A stretch of DNA of 64,000 nt from Coniella vitis (GCA_011317545.1 WUJK01000015.1:186001-250000), one strand, 5' to 3'. Shown: positions 11,118 through 23,493, numbered from the stretch's first letter. Notes: generated by a model from the sequence alone, not told the origin. Program-made: numbers and translations.

Positions 11118-14100
11118 CGCGCCCTCGTCTCGCCATCCAGCTCATCACCGGCCTCGCGGCTGCCTTCATTGTCTACTCGGCCTGGAACCAGCGCTCCGAC
11201 CCGTCCACATCTTCCTCCCACTCCTCGACTGCCACCACCAACGGCAATGCTGGCGGCCTGCATAGGAGCAATGCCATCCGCAGAACGGAGCGCACCTCTC
11301 GTCGCCAGATCGAGGCTGCACTCCAAGATCTCGTGAACCGCGGATACGACTCTGAGCAACGCCAGGAGCTCGAGGCTATCCTGCAACAACACTTTGCCCA
11401 CCATGACAACCAGGGCTCCCACAATACCTCGTCACAAGCCCCTGGCGCTGATGGCGCTGATGGCACTGACGGTTCGCCGCAGTCCAATGCTGCTGTCGCT
11501 AGCGACCCACCAGCACGCCGACCGCTTACGATCGCACGGGATGATAACGAACGCGAAGCCGAGACTGTAGCCGGAGATGAATGGCAAGAAGACATGTGGA
11601 GCATGCCACCGCCGCGTTCGGGACACAACATTGTGGGATTGCTATTCAGGGTTTCAGAAGACAATGCTCGACGTAACGCCTACGTTCACCGAGGCTGCAT
11701 GTGTAATGCCTGTGGTCTCCTGCCCATTCGCGGCATCCGATACCGTTGTGCAAACTGCGCCGATTTCGACCTCTGCGAGACGTGTGAAGCCCAGGGTCTG
11801 CATATCAAGACGCACGTCTTTTACAAGGTCAAGGTCCCCGCGCCGCCATTTGGTCCCAAATCAATGCAACCGGTTTGGTATCCTGGCGACCCTGATACAG
11901 CCTTGAAGAGCCTGCCCAACGCTCTGATCAAGCATTTGTCGCGAGAGACTGGCTTCGAGCGACCTGAACTCGAGGCTTTGTGGGAACAGTGGACGTTCAT
12001 CGCAAATACAGAATGGAGAGACGATCCCGACGAGCTTTACCTTGCTGCAGACCGAAGGACGTTTGAGAGATACCTTGTGCCCTCAAGCGGAACCAAGCGT
12101 TCTGCGCCTAACCTCATCCACGACCGCATGTTTGCCTTTTATGACACCAACGGCGACGATCTGATTAGCTTTCCAGAGTTTCTGAAGGGCCTGTCATACA
12201 AAAAGGGCAAAGAAAGACTAGAGCGAATTTTCAAGGGGTACGATATCGACGGTGATGGCTACATCTCTCGGCGCGACTGCTTGCGCATCTTCCGGACCTA
12301 CTATGTGCTATATAAGCACATGCATGGTGATGTGATTGAAGGACTGGACCAGCAGGCCTTACACAATACCGAGACTCAACAGCTCGTCACCGGCCGACAG
12401 CCTCTCAGCAGTCATTTTGGCCGCGAAGGCCGAGTACCAGAAGCCGACCTCGGACGTCCGATGGAGGGCAAGGTCTTTCACAGCAATGGAGAAGTCTATG
12501 TTACCGATGGCAAAAGTCGTGTGGTCAACGAGTCCAAACCAGACACGGCAAGCCGTGAGGAAATCCTATCCAGTCTCTTCAATCACGCGGAACCCGATTA
12601 TGGCACCCGGGTGTACAGGTCCACTACGGAGCATGTTACCTCGCCCACAGCAGACGAAGTAGCACGCATTCACTACGAGGCTATGCTTAACCCAACAACA
12701 AGGGTAGAACAGCTGGTTGGCTTGTTGGTTGGCGAGTCGCGCAACATTCAGCCAAGCGAACTGGCAACGGACAACACTGAAGACCAACAAGATAACCACG
12801 ACAGCGAAAGCGAAGAAGACACCTCTCTGGAAGATGGAGCCTCAGAATCGCTCAGGCCAAGCATTGAGACTGCTACTTTAGCCAATGGCGTGACTTCTGT
12901 TGACGCTAGCTCACAGACCGCGACGGTGCTGCGCGAAGCTGGCGTCGAGCAGTGGACCAACAGAGTACCGACAGACAGCCATCTACGGGCTCAACACATA
13001 CGTCTCGAAGCACACCGGAAGCGAGCGAATGACCGGAAAATGCGTGATGCAGTAAGAAGGAAGCTGTTTGACCGCTGGAAGAAGCGCACGTTTTACCTTA
13101 TGGAGGAAGAAGGCACATCTGCTCCCGAGGGATTCGACGCCGAGGACGATGTGCTCGCAGACATGAGTCTGACCGATGCATTCGAGTCCAAGGACGGGCA
13201 GCCTGCGCTATCTGCTCGGTCACGTTCATCATCCAAGGTTCGCTTTGCCGAAGACACTGACGACTATGAAGTCAGGTCCAACCCATCGACATCTTCTCGG
13301 AGCGTGCCAGAGCGCTGGGGCGGCATGGACATACCCGATGCTGAGAGAGATATGGGCAAGGAGATCCTCTACACGGTGACACAACAGGCCTTCAATGAGA
13401 TTTTAGATACCCTCTTCTACGACAAAGAAGAACTTGCTGTCAAGGCGGCCCAATCCCGAGAATGGCGAGATGCCTACCGGGATGTACTGGACTCCCTTGA
13501 CGCGGACCAACCGAAGCGCTCGCGGTCGCGACACTCATCAGAAGGCGACGGCAAAACAAGAGTCTTGGTTGAAGTTGACGAGAACAAGACAATCCAGGAG
13601 AGGAGGAATTTGGAAGAGCTGCTGGCGATCTCAGGCTACACTATAGACAAGTCGTTGTCCATAGACCGCGCCGCTACAGAGCATCTTGGCGGCGGAGACG
13701 GAGACGGCAACGCAAGTGCAGACGACGAAGACTATGTCGAGTCGTCGTCTGAGAGCGGGTCTGACTATACCGAGGACCCCGTGGAATCTCGCGACATGAC
13801 TATGCCTCAGTTCCGTCCAAATAGTGAAGCGGATCTCGAGCGAGTTGACACGGACAAAGCAATGCGAGGTGGCAAGCGCGCTGTATCAAGCGGTGCCAAT
13901 GGTTCTTCCTCTTCAAAGCACGGCAGCGCTTCACGGCCTCACCAACGGCCACTGACGCGCCCGCCTCGCGCGGCGCTTCTCGAATGGAAGAAGCATGATG
14001 CCGCAGAAGCAGAAGCCAAGGAGCGCGGCGGATGGGGCCGCTTGACGCTGGCCGAGTTCAAGAATATATGGCACCGCGAGGAGAGCGGGCCTCGCCGGCT

Positions 14101-14140
14101 GGACTATCTGGGGACCTGGATCGATTTCTGCATTCCCTAG
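11084..14140 (+). CDS. Membrane-anchored ZZ zinc-finger / EF-hand protein
   Basis: Intronless frame of 1018 codons. A hydrophobic segment at about residues 15-33 (LAIQLITGLAAAFIVYSAW) suggests a single N-terminal membrane anchor. A ZZ-type zinc finger follows at about 203-250 (CMCNACGLLPIRGIRYRCANCADFDLC in order), then two canonical EF-hands at about 346-372 (loop DTNGDDLISFPE) and 382-408 (loop DIDGDGYISRRD) with intact calcium-ligand positions. The rest, about residues 430-1018, is acidic and low in complexity, with a Ser/Asp/Glu-rich stretch and a C-terminal basic, Pro-rich part. A calcium-responsive adaptor is a reasonable inference, since ZZ fingers usually bind protein partners, but I cannot name the partner or organelle. 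The start follows an overlapping uORF. Confidence 0.85.
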   Translation: MDSTSSAAATLTRPRLAIQLITGLAAAFIVYSAWNQRSDPSTSSSHSSTATTNGNAGGLHRSNAIRRTERTSRRQIEAALQDLVNRGYDSEQRQELEAILQQHFAHHDNQGSHNTSSQAPGADGADGTDGSPQSNAAVASDPPARRPLTIARDDNEREAETVAGDEWQEDMWSMPPPRSGHNIVGLLFRVSEDNARRNAYVHRGCMCNACGLLPIRGIRYRCANCADFDLCETCEAQGLHIKTHVFYKVKVPAPPFGPKSMQPVWYPGDPDTALKSLPNALIKHLSRETGFERPELEALWEQWTFIANTEWRDDPDELYLAADRRTFERYLVPSSGTKRSAPNLIHDRMFAFYDTNGDDLISFPEFLKGLSYKKGKERLERIFKGYDIDGDGYISRRDCLRIFRTYYVLYKHMHGDVIEGLDQQALHNTETQQLVTGRQPLSSHFGREGRVPEADLGRPMEGKVFHSNGEVYVTDGKSRVVNESKPDTASREEILSSLFNHAEPDYGTRVYRSTTEHVTSPTADEVARIHYEAMLNPTTRVEQLVGLLVGESRNIQPSELATDNTEDQQDNHDSESEEDTSLEDGASESLRPSIETATLANGVTSVDASSQTATVLREAGVEQWTNRVPTDSHLRAQHIRLEAHRKRANDRKMRDAVRRKLFDRWKKRTFYLMEEEGTSAPEGFDAEDDVLADMSLTDAFESKDGQPALSARSRSSSKVRFAEDTDDYEVRSNPSTSSRSVPERWGGMDIPDAERDMGKEILYTVTQQAFNEILDTLFYDKEELAVKAAQSREWRDAYRDVLDSLDADQPKRSRSRHSSEGDGKTRVLVEVDENKTIQERRNLEELLAISGYTIDKSLSIDRAATEHLGGGDGDGNASADDEDYVESSSESGSDYTEDPVESRDMTMPQFRPNSEADLERVDTDKAMRGGKRAVSSGANGSSSSKHGSASRPHQRPLTRPPRAALLEWKKHDAAEAEAKERGGWGRLTLAEFKNIWHREESGPRRLDYLGTWIDFCIP

Positions 14141-14707
14141 TTGGGGCACAATACCGATACGGATCCAAAGGGTCTCAGGTTTTAGGAGGACGATGACGAC
14201 AGTTGGGCGGAAACTTTTACCAGCGCGGCTACTGATACAATTACTATCACCACCACCACTACTACTACTGTTACTACGCCTTCTGGTGCTGGGGAGAGTC
14301 AAGAATAAGATGTGTGATACTTTTTTTGTTGTCAATGATGGGGGCTTTAAGGGCAGCCGTTACAGCACAAGGTGCGTTTGTCGTGTGTGATTGTTGAGAG
14401 GATGCATTGCATGATAGATGAATTCACCTTGTTGTATAGCTTATCCAAGTGTAATTAATTGGTGTGCAATTTTTTTTCTGCTTGTTGAAAGGGGAAACTC
14501 TGAAGATTATGCTTGGGTGTCCCTCTGCATAGAAGCATTCGCGGTGTTTGGTCATGACTGTAATCAAACCTACCGCCCTTTCCAAGAAATTGATGAAATA
14601 GCTTTTGCCCCGACCAGTCATTCTCACATACAGCCCATACTCAAAAAGAGGCAGGGACTACACTTTTTTTTTTTGGATACTTTTCTATGTAGTGTTTTTT
14701 TGATTCA
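14141..14707. other. Convergent 3' region with (ACC/ACT)n repeat
   Basis: Gap of 567 bp between the 3' ends of the EF-hand gene and SAM37. It holds both 3' UTRs, a short CAC/TAC trinucleotide tract near 14246-14280 and T-runs. No gene seen. Confidence 0.5.
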
Positions 14708-16243
14708 TCATGGTATCCCCCAAAAAGCCCCCGCAGCGCCCAAATTCCTTCTTTGCAATTCCCACCGGTACACGAGGGCCCCAAAGGGCGACAAATGCCG
14801 ATAGAGCAGCACGCTGCCCAGAAGACCCAGCGCAGCGGCCGAGCTGCCCAGGGACGCGAGCAGGCTGCGAGGGGTTGATGTATTTTGGGGTGTTGTGGGC
14901 TGCAGCCGGAGCCAGTCTGCGGGGAGAGCAGCATGGACGAGGCCTCTTGCGAAGCGGACGAGGCGGTATGGTTCGTAGGTGGTGGTGGTGGTGGTGCTGG
15001 GGCTATCATCTGTAGGAAGAGTGGTGGGAGCCGTCCCAACCCGCCACGGCAGCGCAGCCGTCACGTCACCGCCAAAGACACGATCGCGCACGCCGTCGAC
15101 GAACACGCAGAGACACTCGTAGCGTGTTCGCAGCAGATCGCGTAGCCAGGGACGGGGCACCTCTGGCACGTGCATGAGAGCGAGATGGCCGAATGCTAGA
15201 CAGTCGAGTGAGGATGGTCTGTCGGTTTCTCCCCCGGGCACGGAAGAAGAAGAAAAGAAGAAGAAGAAGAAGGAGGAGGAGGAGGAGGAGGAGGAGGAGG
15301 AGGAGGAGGATAATGATGATTGGGTGGGAGCAGAGTGCGCTTCGTCCGTCTCGTCATGGTGGTTGTCGTTATTCTGCTGTTCCTGCTGCGATTTGAGATG
15401 GGCGAGCACCGAGAGACATTCTTGTCCCACTGCCTGGAGTCTGAAGAGAGCAGTCTGCTCTGGCGACAGGGCAGTCTTGACGCTCCTGTTGCGCGGCCGC
15501 AGGCGTTCTGGGACTTTGAGGAAGCCGCGAGAATCCGTGTCGCTGTTAGTATTGCTGCTGGCGCTGGCACTGTCGTCAATGTTGAGATCGGAGAGGCCCA
15601 GGTGCGCGGCAACGTCACACATGCGGCGGCGGACAGCGGGCGGTTCCGTCCATGTCAGTGGGAAGGGGAGGACATTGCTGTAGGCGGGGCGGGTGGTGGC
15701 GGCCCAGTTGTCGCTCGAGACGTACAGAGAGAGGGCGACGAGGGGCGCGGCGGTACTGGCGAGGAAGGCGGCGTAGGCGGTGGCGTCTGCGCGCTGGGAC
15801 GGCGACAGGTGGGCGTCGAGGTCCCAGGCTGGGTTGAGCGTGCGCAGGTAGGCTGTGATGGGGCCGAAGCCTGTGGTCCAGGTGTTTGCTTGGGTGTCGT
15901 ACAGGGCTGAGAGGGTGTCTGTGTGGGGTTTGGGTCGGCGTTAGCGGCAAGGCTGTGAGATATGAGATGCTGCCATGGGAATTGGGTGGGGAAAGAAGAG
16001 GCGAGGAAATTGCGCTGACGGCCAAGAGACGTGCGACAAGTCACCCATTGATGGGCCGGTTGACAGATCAGACGGGGAATCGACTCTGGACTCACGTGTT
16101 GGCACGGCCGAGGGGCTCGTGGCGACCAGCTCCCACTCGGAGGACGGCACGGCAAAGGCGAAATATGTGATGGTGGCCAGACAGTCGGCGTCGAGCGAGG
16201 CTAGGCCAAAGGCCGGGCCCCAGACGTGGAGACGGAGGACCAT
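14708..16243 (-). CDS. SAM37/Tom37-like (metaxin family) mitochondrial outer-membrane protein
   Basis: Likely the metaxin-type subunit of the sorting and assembly machinery that inserts beta-barrel proteins into the mitochondrial outer membrane. Two exons, 16096..16243 and 14708..15918, joined in frame across a 177-nt intron, give about 452 residues. The N-terminus RLHVWGPAFGLASLDADCLA is the characteristic start of the Tom37/metaxin thioredoxin-like domain. DTQANTWTTGFGPITAYL and NPAWDLDAHLSPSQRADATAYAAFL fit the helical part of that fold. A hydrophobic stretch near the C-terminus (SLGSSAAALGLLGSVLLY) could be the membrane anchor. At about residues 253-278 a pure run of Ser then Phe, encoded by TCC/TTC repeats, interrupts the protein. 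A longer start exists upstream (ATG at 16297), but the family pattern favours MVLRLHVW. Confidence 0.85.
15241..15311. repeat. (GAA)n(GGA)n tract inside SAM37
   Basis: Plus strand reads GAA repeats followed by eleven or more GGA units. On the coding strand this gives polySer followed by polyPhe without breaking the frame. Confidence 0.95.
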
Positions 16244-18200
16244 GGCGAATGCTGTCCGTTGCGCTTGACGCTGGTGCAGACAGGCGCCCACGGACAAGTC
16301 CTGCGGTGAGGACGAGGTGAGGCTGGCACAGCGTTGACTGCTATTGCAGCTATGGCAGGTCTCTGTGCGGCGGTGGCGGGGCGCAGGGATGCTTGAAGTA
16401 GCCGTCAGCCTTGCATGACCTGGGACAATTTCACACCAGAGCCTTGTCTGTGGTTCTGTGGTCTGACGAGGCCCAGTGCGGAAAGCGGCAGAAAATAAAA
16501 GTCAAAAACCCAAGGGTCCAATGACGACAAGTCGGTGAGTTGGGACAGGGACGGTCCGTGCGTGTGTGGTTTCAACGCTAGTCCAGGAAAGAATCAAGGG
16601 CGCGCTGGCAAGCAAGAGCCAAGCAGATGCCACTGAAGTACCCGAGTACCTCGCAATTAGTACCTGGCAATGTCCGCTCGGGAGAAGACGGGCACACAAT
16701 TGCGGCTCAACTGCTGCGAGTCTCAGCCACAGAGCGGACAGCGGGTGCAGCAGATGCAGGACGCCTTTGCAGCCATATCCCGAATAGATGGACGGATTCG
16801 ACATAGTATCTCAGTTGTACAACCACGCCAGCCAGCCAGCCAGCCAGCCAGCCCGCCCGGATCGCCAGCGGATGCAAAGGCACAGAGTGTCATGTTTCGA
16901 ACTGTTTTGTGGTTGGGCAAGCCAGGGGTGAGGGTGAGGGCTAGGGTTGCAAGCTGCACTAAGCCCGATGTGACTAGGCTGCTGGCTGAATGGCTAAAAA
17001 TGGAGACAAGTCTGGAGACGACAAAACCCGACTGTGGCCGCTAAAAACAGGGGTCCAAGTCTGCTGAAGAAGAGCAGAGCAGGATGTGAGCACGAGCCCC
17101 CACTGTAACATGCGCTGGAGCAGCCACTGTAGCATCTGGCCGGCAACCCACTCAGCCACTGTAACCACTGGCGTATTGGGGCATACCGTGGCCCACTATC
17201 ACGACAAACGACTTGTTGCTTCTGCGGGCTTCTTGTGCTTCTCCCCCAGAAGAACTTGAGGCAGAAATGGTATCCGGTGCCTGTTTCAGATGTCCGCAAC
17301 GCCCACACCGAACCATGAGACGATCTTCCTACAAGGCAGCGTTCGCACTCCTTTCTCTCCTTGTTGCGCGCACGTGGCACGTTTGGCACGAGCAAATCCA
17401 CTGCCAGCCCATTACAGTGGCAAAAAGAAGAAGCAATGGAACAAAGAAGCTAGAGAGACGTGTTATGAGTGTCCCCGTCCTGAAACCACCATCCCATGAA
17501 TAGCGGCGCCCTGTCATTCCTCGTTAGACTCCATCGGCATGCGCAACTGACAGGCTCGAACGACTCAGGGAGACAGAAAAGATACTCGGCGGCAAAGTAC
17601 CCTTTTTGCTCGCCATTCGAGCCAAAGGACTGCCCGAAATTGGATGGGGCTTTGGCAGAGGGACAGCATGGTTGTGCGAGGCGGGATAAGCTTGTTTGCT
17701 GTCTCTGGCCCTGGGGCCAACGGGCCATCTCCCTTCTTTGGCCTGCTACTATGGTACTATGTACCAAGCAAAGGACGACTGGGCGCCTGTTGCCATGTTC
17801 ATCGTCATTTCTATTACGCAGCCGTGCCATAAACGGAGGACTATCTATATGCACGTGGTGCTCACTACCAATCATCTTGCTTGCATAGGACTCGGCAGAC
17901 CAGCAGCATGCATACTACTTTACCTGGTATAGCAAAGAGCAGCCAAGTACGTACCATGTGTACGGAAAACGCAAAACAGACTGACAAAAAGCTAGCCCCT
18001 CTCTCATACCTGAGCGCAATTTCCTTCTCGAACATCTGTCGAATCAGCCTAGAAGACTTGGAACATCTGACCTGCAGGGAACTCCCCCGTTTCCGCCACC
18101 CTCCTCGCCCTTTCCAAGCTTTCTCCGTGCCTGATGATCTTGTCCTTGTCCATGAACCTTGCTGGGTGGCTTCTCTACACAGCACTGCTGCTCCTGCTCC
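16244..18200. other. Gene-free, SAM37 promoter side
   Basis: Start of the long gene-poor region. The first few hundred bases must carry the SAM37 promoter. It contains a CCAG tetranucleotide array, three copies of CACTGTARC within 70 bp near 17101-17165, and the first TACTATGTA copy. Open frames here (up to 141 codons) overlap on both strands and show no family motif. Confidence 0.6.
16827..16852. repeat. (GCCA)n microsatellite
   Basis: Six or more tandem GCCA units. Confidence 0.95.
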
Positions 18201-19877
18201 TCCTGATTAGCTGCTGCTTTCTTGTTGATCGCGCTTGGCGGCCTCGTTTCATCATCTAGGTGGATGGGTGGGGGGGGGGTGGAAGTCTCGCGTCAACGTG
18301 TCCCCCAGATGGATGGGTCCCCCAGAAAAAAGAAGGGGAAAAGGGAGACTGACACTGTACACTATGACCTTTCCGTGGTGTCTGATTTTTTTGCCACCTT
18401 GGGGTTGGAATTCCAACGCAGCACCCAGCCAGCGCCGGAGCCCCCGAACCGGAGATTATCGTCTTGTGCTGTGGCTTGCCAGTCTCTCGTACAGTAAGCA
18501 ATATTGTGGGAAGAATCGGTACAGTGCAGTCACAGTACGTGGCATTGATGCTACAGTGCGCTCTGCTGTACTATGACTATGAACTAGGAACATACATAGT
18601 ACTATGCAGTCTGTCTTTTGGTTGACAGTCGACTCTGTTTTCTGCCGCTCAGCGTGCATACTTGGCTCTGTGGCTCATTGTCAGAGTACCGTGGTTTGTA
18701 CTGCTATTATGTAGGATCTTCTTGTACAGTTCGTTCCTTGGTGCCTTTGCTTGGACTTGAGAGTTTGGATCGTCAGCCCATGCTCTGGTATCGTAGTAGA
18801 CACGCCTCCTATGCAGAGGACTCTGTACTATAGTAGTAGCCGCCGTTGTAGAGTGCCCATTTAATCTCATGTATGTACATGACTTGGTTGTGGACAAGTA
18901 TATCTACGTAAAAGTATGTAGATATCTCACCGCTTCTATGGCGTTGAGCCCACAAACTTGGCGGTCATAGTGTATTGTACTCTCCTAGCGAGAGTCTTGT
19001 TGTACTGTGCTATGCTGTGCTTTTTTTTTTTTAAGAAAAAAATTAGATTAATTTGGCTTGGGAATTGAATAGTCCCTAAATTCTACAAATACTATATGCT
19101 GATAGCGATCTTGATCTATCGAATTCTGCTTAACCCACCATCCCAATCGTCAAACGTCTATCAGATGCAGAATCAGAAAAGGTGGCGGGCTCGGATCGTC
19201 GTGGCACGTGACTCTGCTTCCGGTATATTAAACAAAAAAAAAAAAAAACCAAAAAAAAAAAAAAAAACAAGCTGGTTCCATCGTGCTATCGTAAAGTCAT
19301 CGACATACGCAAAGTGACAAGAAACAAGGCTGACAGAACTCGGCGGGCAAGCCTGGTAGCAAAAAGAAACCCAGGAAAGGCACTTTTTTGGTTCTTTTTT
19401 TTTTTTTTTAACCCACCCAAATCATATACTTTCGACGCCCTGGGGCTCTCATTGGATGGTTTTGTGCAGCAAAGGAGCGAGAAGCGGATGACACACCGTC
19501 CTGTTTTTTGCTACTTGGTTGGTATCTATGTGATGTGACGATGAGATGATGATCATGATGATCATGATGATACTCACCCCTTGATCTGCAACAATTTCCC
19601 CAAAAATCAGAAACGAAAAAGTAAAGGGTACATACAGCCAGTGGAATGTACTATGTAGCGCTAAAGGAAAACAAGAAGGAAGAAGAAAAAAAAAACACGT
19701 GGATCCATGATGCTGATCTGATCATCCAAAATGTGATGACTGTTGGGGATACGTGCAGGTATTCACACACAATCGGCACTTCTTTTTACCAAGGCAGATC
19801 GTTTCGGGGCGTGTGACTTGTACATGCAATGCCATTTGATCAGAGTGAAGGAAAGGAGAGTACTTGGCGCGCAGGTA

Positions 19878-19901
19878 ACTGACTGACTGACTGACTGACT
19901 G
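19878..19901. repeat. (ACTG)n microsatellite
   Basis: Six tandem ACTG units. Confidence 0.95.
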
Positions 19902-20005
19902 GACCATACGCATACTCGTACTGTCTGCGATCACCACTCGAGCGGTCAACGGCACTCGCCTTCCAGCGCTTTCGCTTCTACAGAGCGTGCAGGGCACTGA
20001 CGCCG

Positions 20006-20038
20006 TTCACTCACTCACTCACTCACTCACGCACTCAC
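20006..20038. repeat. (CACT)n microsatellite
   Basis: Tandem TCAC units with one imperfect copy near the end. Confidence 0.95.
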
Positions 20039-20997
20039 ATGGGGCAGAGTAGTAGCGTAAAAACAAGATCACCAAAAAAGGAAGAAGAAAAATAAAAGAA
20101 ATCCTCAACAGATGGGGTTAGTGTTCCTCGTGGATGGCGTCTCTCGAGTCACGATCCAGGGTCCCCTCATTCTCGTCTCCGCTGTCTTGGTCACAATCGC
20201 TCGCTCGCTCATTCGCCATCACCGACACCGACACCGACAGACAAACGCCCTGTCACCAGCATGGGTCCAAGACGTGTGGCTGACCCGAGAGAGCCACGTG
20301 GGCGGGCGGGCGCATGGGCGACTTTGTACGCTAGGCAAGCGTTGACATGTTGCTGAGGCTTATCGCGGGATTCTGTGTTTATTTTGATTGACTGTGGCTT
20401 GGCTGCTGGTCTGTCTGTGATTGCGTGCCCGTGCGCGTTGGTCGGTGCTCTGGACATGGTGTAGACAGTAAAATTAGACGACGATATGCACGATGGCTTG
20501 GGCCAACCTGTCTCAACTGGGGCAGAGTTCACGTTGAGAGCGAAGAAATCCTGCAGGGGGTCTGTCTGGCTGTTGGGCCAAGAGGAAAAGCGAGCCAAGA
20601 CCCACGATAGTATCACGGACTATACTACGAGTCGTCAGGACACAGATCGTACACAGCTTTTGCCTCTTTTCACATAGCAGTCGTGTGACAACCTCACGAT
20701 GCCGACCGAGCCTGGGTGGTCAGGGCCACGACGCTGACCGACAGCACGTACGAGTCCCGTTTTCTCACTTTCGCTTGTGCTTTCGCGAGCTGCGGCTAGT
20801 ACCATGGCGGCATGCATATCGCATGAACTATATGGAATGGCGCCTTTTTTTTTTTTTCCCCCTCTTCTTCTTTCTGTTTTGTCTGTCGATGCGAGTCCGA
20901 TATCGTCCGCCTCCTCGTGATCAGTCTTTCGATGGGTTCGTGACCGGCCCCGCCCCGCCCTTGTTCTTGTGACCGTTGGTTTGGTGTCTATCATGCC

Positions 20998-21035
20998 TTG
21001 TTGTTGTTGTTGTTGTTGTCGTCGTCGGTCGTCGT
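20998..21035. repeat. (TTG)n(TCG)n microsatellite
   Basis: About seven TTG units grading into GTC/TCG units. Confidence 0.9.
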
Positions 21036-21796
21036 TGTGGTGCCAGCCAGATATGGAACTGCCGTGTCGGGTCTGTCTCTATCTGGCTCAAGTCCCAATG
21101 GCCATTCGCCGTAGACGCATGACTGCAAAAGAAAATGTAACCATCACCACCACCACGTGCAGTCGATACGCCTCCCTTCCAACCCTCCCCAGCCCTGTCT
21201 CGAAAAGAGAAAAGAAAGAAAGCACCCATAGTAGAGAAAAGAGGCTATTCCACCGTCTCATGCTCGCGCTTCTTTTCCACCAATCCACGCTTCACTCGGC
21301 CTGTTTTGCCGAAAAAGCCCCAGTTCTCTTTCCTTTTCTCGTCTTTTTTTTCTTCTTTCGTTTCGGCCCGGGCGGGCGTGCGTGCGTGCGTGCGTGCATG
21401 CAGTGCGTGCCAACAGGCAAGGTCACATCAGAAGGGGGCCATCATATCGTCAACAATCCTCGTTCCACGCATTCAACCCATTAGCAAATGCTTACAGAAG
21501 GTTGCAACCCCCCCCCCCCATCTCCATCTCCATCTCCATCTACCCGTTTTGGCCTTTTTTTGCCGCTGTCGTCGTTGTCGTCTGTGCTCAAAGTACTATA
21601 GAACGGTACGATGTAGCAGTTTGGGAGGGTTTCTTTCGGGACTTGTCCTACCCCAGCGGGCTGATGATGAGTGGAGTCTTTTTTTTTTTTTGTTATGTGT
21701 TTTTGGGTTTTTTTGGTCGTTAATGGATCTATGATGTATGTCTTGGCCTGGTTATTATACTTTGGAGGTGCATTGCCAATTAAATGGATCGGAAAA

Positions 21797-21823
21797 GGAA
21801 GAAGAAGAAGAAGAAGAAGAAGT
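21797..21823. repeat. (AAG)n microsatellite
   Basis: Nine tandem GAA/AAG units. Confidence 0.95.
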
Positions 21824-21993
21824 GAGGTCATGGAAGCAAGCCTCGATTCATGTTCAGCATTGACTCCTCGTACACTTTTTGGTCGTGTCTTGTCTGATAT
21901 CTACAACTATACTATGGACGCAAGCGGCTCTTGTCGGCATGCCTATTGCGTCCAAGTACTGTACTATGTAGATACACCCGACCGGTATGTGGG

Positions 21994-22014
21994 AAAAAAA
22001 AAAAAAAAAAAAAA
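21994..22014. repeat. A21 homopolymer
   Basis: Uninterrupted run of 21 A. No open frame or target-site duplication beside it suggests a retroposed tail. Confidence 0.95.
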
Positions 22015-22333
22015 CGCCAGCTTCGAATAGCAAAGCGCCGGCGCCGGCGACGACGACGACAAGGTACACGATCATCCATCCTCCTGCTCCCGAGATCTGC
22101 CGTACGCTGTCATCCATCTGCGAGTGAGTGAGTGACCACAGAATGCCACCCGCTTCCCATTTTTGTTTATTTTTTTTTGTTTATTTTATTTCCTTTTATT
22201 TACCTATTTCCTTCTTTCCTTATTCCTCACCACACCATGTCAATATTGGATTGATCCTGCTGCATGAGCCCTTGTACCCTTTTCGTTCCCAGGGCTCAGC
22301 GAGCCATGCTACCCTGACCCATCTCGAGGTAAC

Positions 22334-22357
22334 CTCTCTCTCTCTCTCTCTCTCTCT
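22334..22357. repeat. (TC)n microsatellite
   Basis: About 12 tandem TC units; a second impure TC tract lies at 22799-22836. Confidence 0.95.
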
Positions 22358-22885
22358 GTCCCAGTGTTATATCCGCAGACCGACCGACCGTCCCGGCTCG
22401 TTTTTGTTGGCTTTGTCCACTCGGTTTGTGGTTTTATACTTTTTTTTTTGCCCTCTCCACCCCCCAAAAAGCCTGCCCCGCCCCCTCTTCCCGTCTCTTG
22501 CTTTCGAAGAATGAGGTGGTTGAAGCCATCCCAGGTATGTAATGTACCATGTAAGTATGAATCCAGGAAAACCACTTACTACGCCTGGCTGGGACGTCAG
22601 TCAGCGGCAGGGAAACAGGACAGAAGAGAACAAAACAAAACAAAAAAAACAACAAGGTTGTTTGCCCAGTGGATAGATAAACAAAAAGACACCCCCCCCC
22701 CTCCCACAAACAAAAAAAGAGTGAGAGCCGAAGAGCGAAAGAAGGGAGCGTAGCATTCGCAGTGGCGTCAAATCAACGCAATGTTCCCTCAGCCTGGCGC
22801 TCTCTCTCTCTCCCTTCTCTTTCTCTCTCTCTCTAGACTTGAGAATAACACACACAAAGACTGAGCTTTATTCCATTCCATATCT

Positions 22886-22910
22886 ATTCATTCATTCATT
22901 CATTCATTCA
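22886..22910. repeat. (ATTC)n microsatellite
   Basis: Six tandem ATTC units. Confidence 0.95.
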
Positions 22911-23388
22911 ACAAAAAGAAGACAAATCTGCATTATACAATCGTCGTAGCGGGGGTTTGGGTCCCCCAAAAAAAAACCGAGTGGGTCCTACATTTCCCCC
23001 CCATTTTCCAAAACAAGCGAATCGATTCGAATGCGAAAGCAAATGAAAAACAAAGCACACACACCCCCCCCCCTTCCTTATGACAATCACAGTACGATAT
23101 GCTAGTCAAGCAACGCAAATCTCGGGACGTGACGTCAAAAAACTCCACATTCGACGACGAGTATTGTGTATGTGGTGTATACATTAGTATACTATATGTA
23201 GAGAATATATCCGAGGGATATACAGTTGCTGTCCCTGTCGTGGTAGAATAGAGCCCTTGATGGATAGGCACGTTGCAAGGAAAACATACATTACATTGGT
23301 TTGTTACATCTCAAACGCATCAAACCAGCTCTTAAAAGACCGAGACAAGTTGTATGGTATGTGAGAAGAAAAAAAGAAAAAGAAAAAG

Positions 23389-23414
23389 ATATATATATAT
23401 ATATATATATATAA
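23389..23414. repeat. (TA)n microsatellite
   Basis: Thirteen TA units. Similar TA arrays occur at 24488-24510, 25518-25536 and 46820-46845. Confidence 0.95.
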
Positions 23415-23493
23415 AAGAGACAAAAAGAAATTCTTCTCAAGGTCCCCCAAGATTCACTCAATAATGCCCACCTCCCCTTCTTCTTTCCCCTTT

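Larger units (their letters stand above)
18200..22130. other. Gene-free microsatellite-rich segment
   Basis: Holds a G10 run at 18270-18279, A/T homopolymers, nested ATGATC repeats near 19541-19572, tetranucleotide arrays, a CGTG array near 21375-21397 and four of the dispersed 9-mers. Frames up to about 170 codons are products of the repeats (runs of one residue). No gene supported. Confidence 0.6.
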
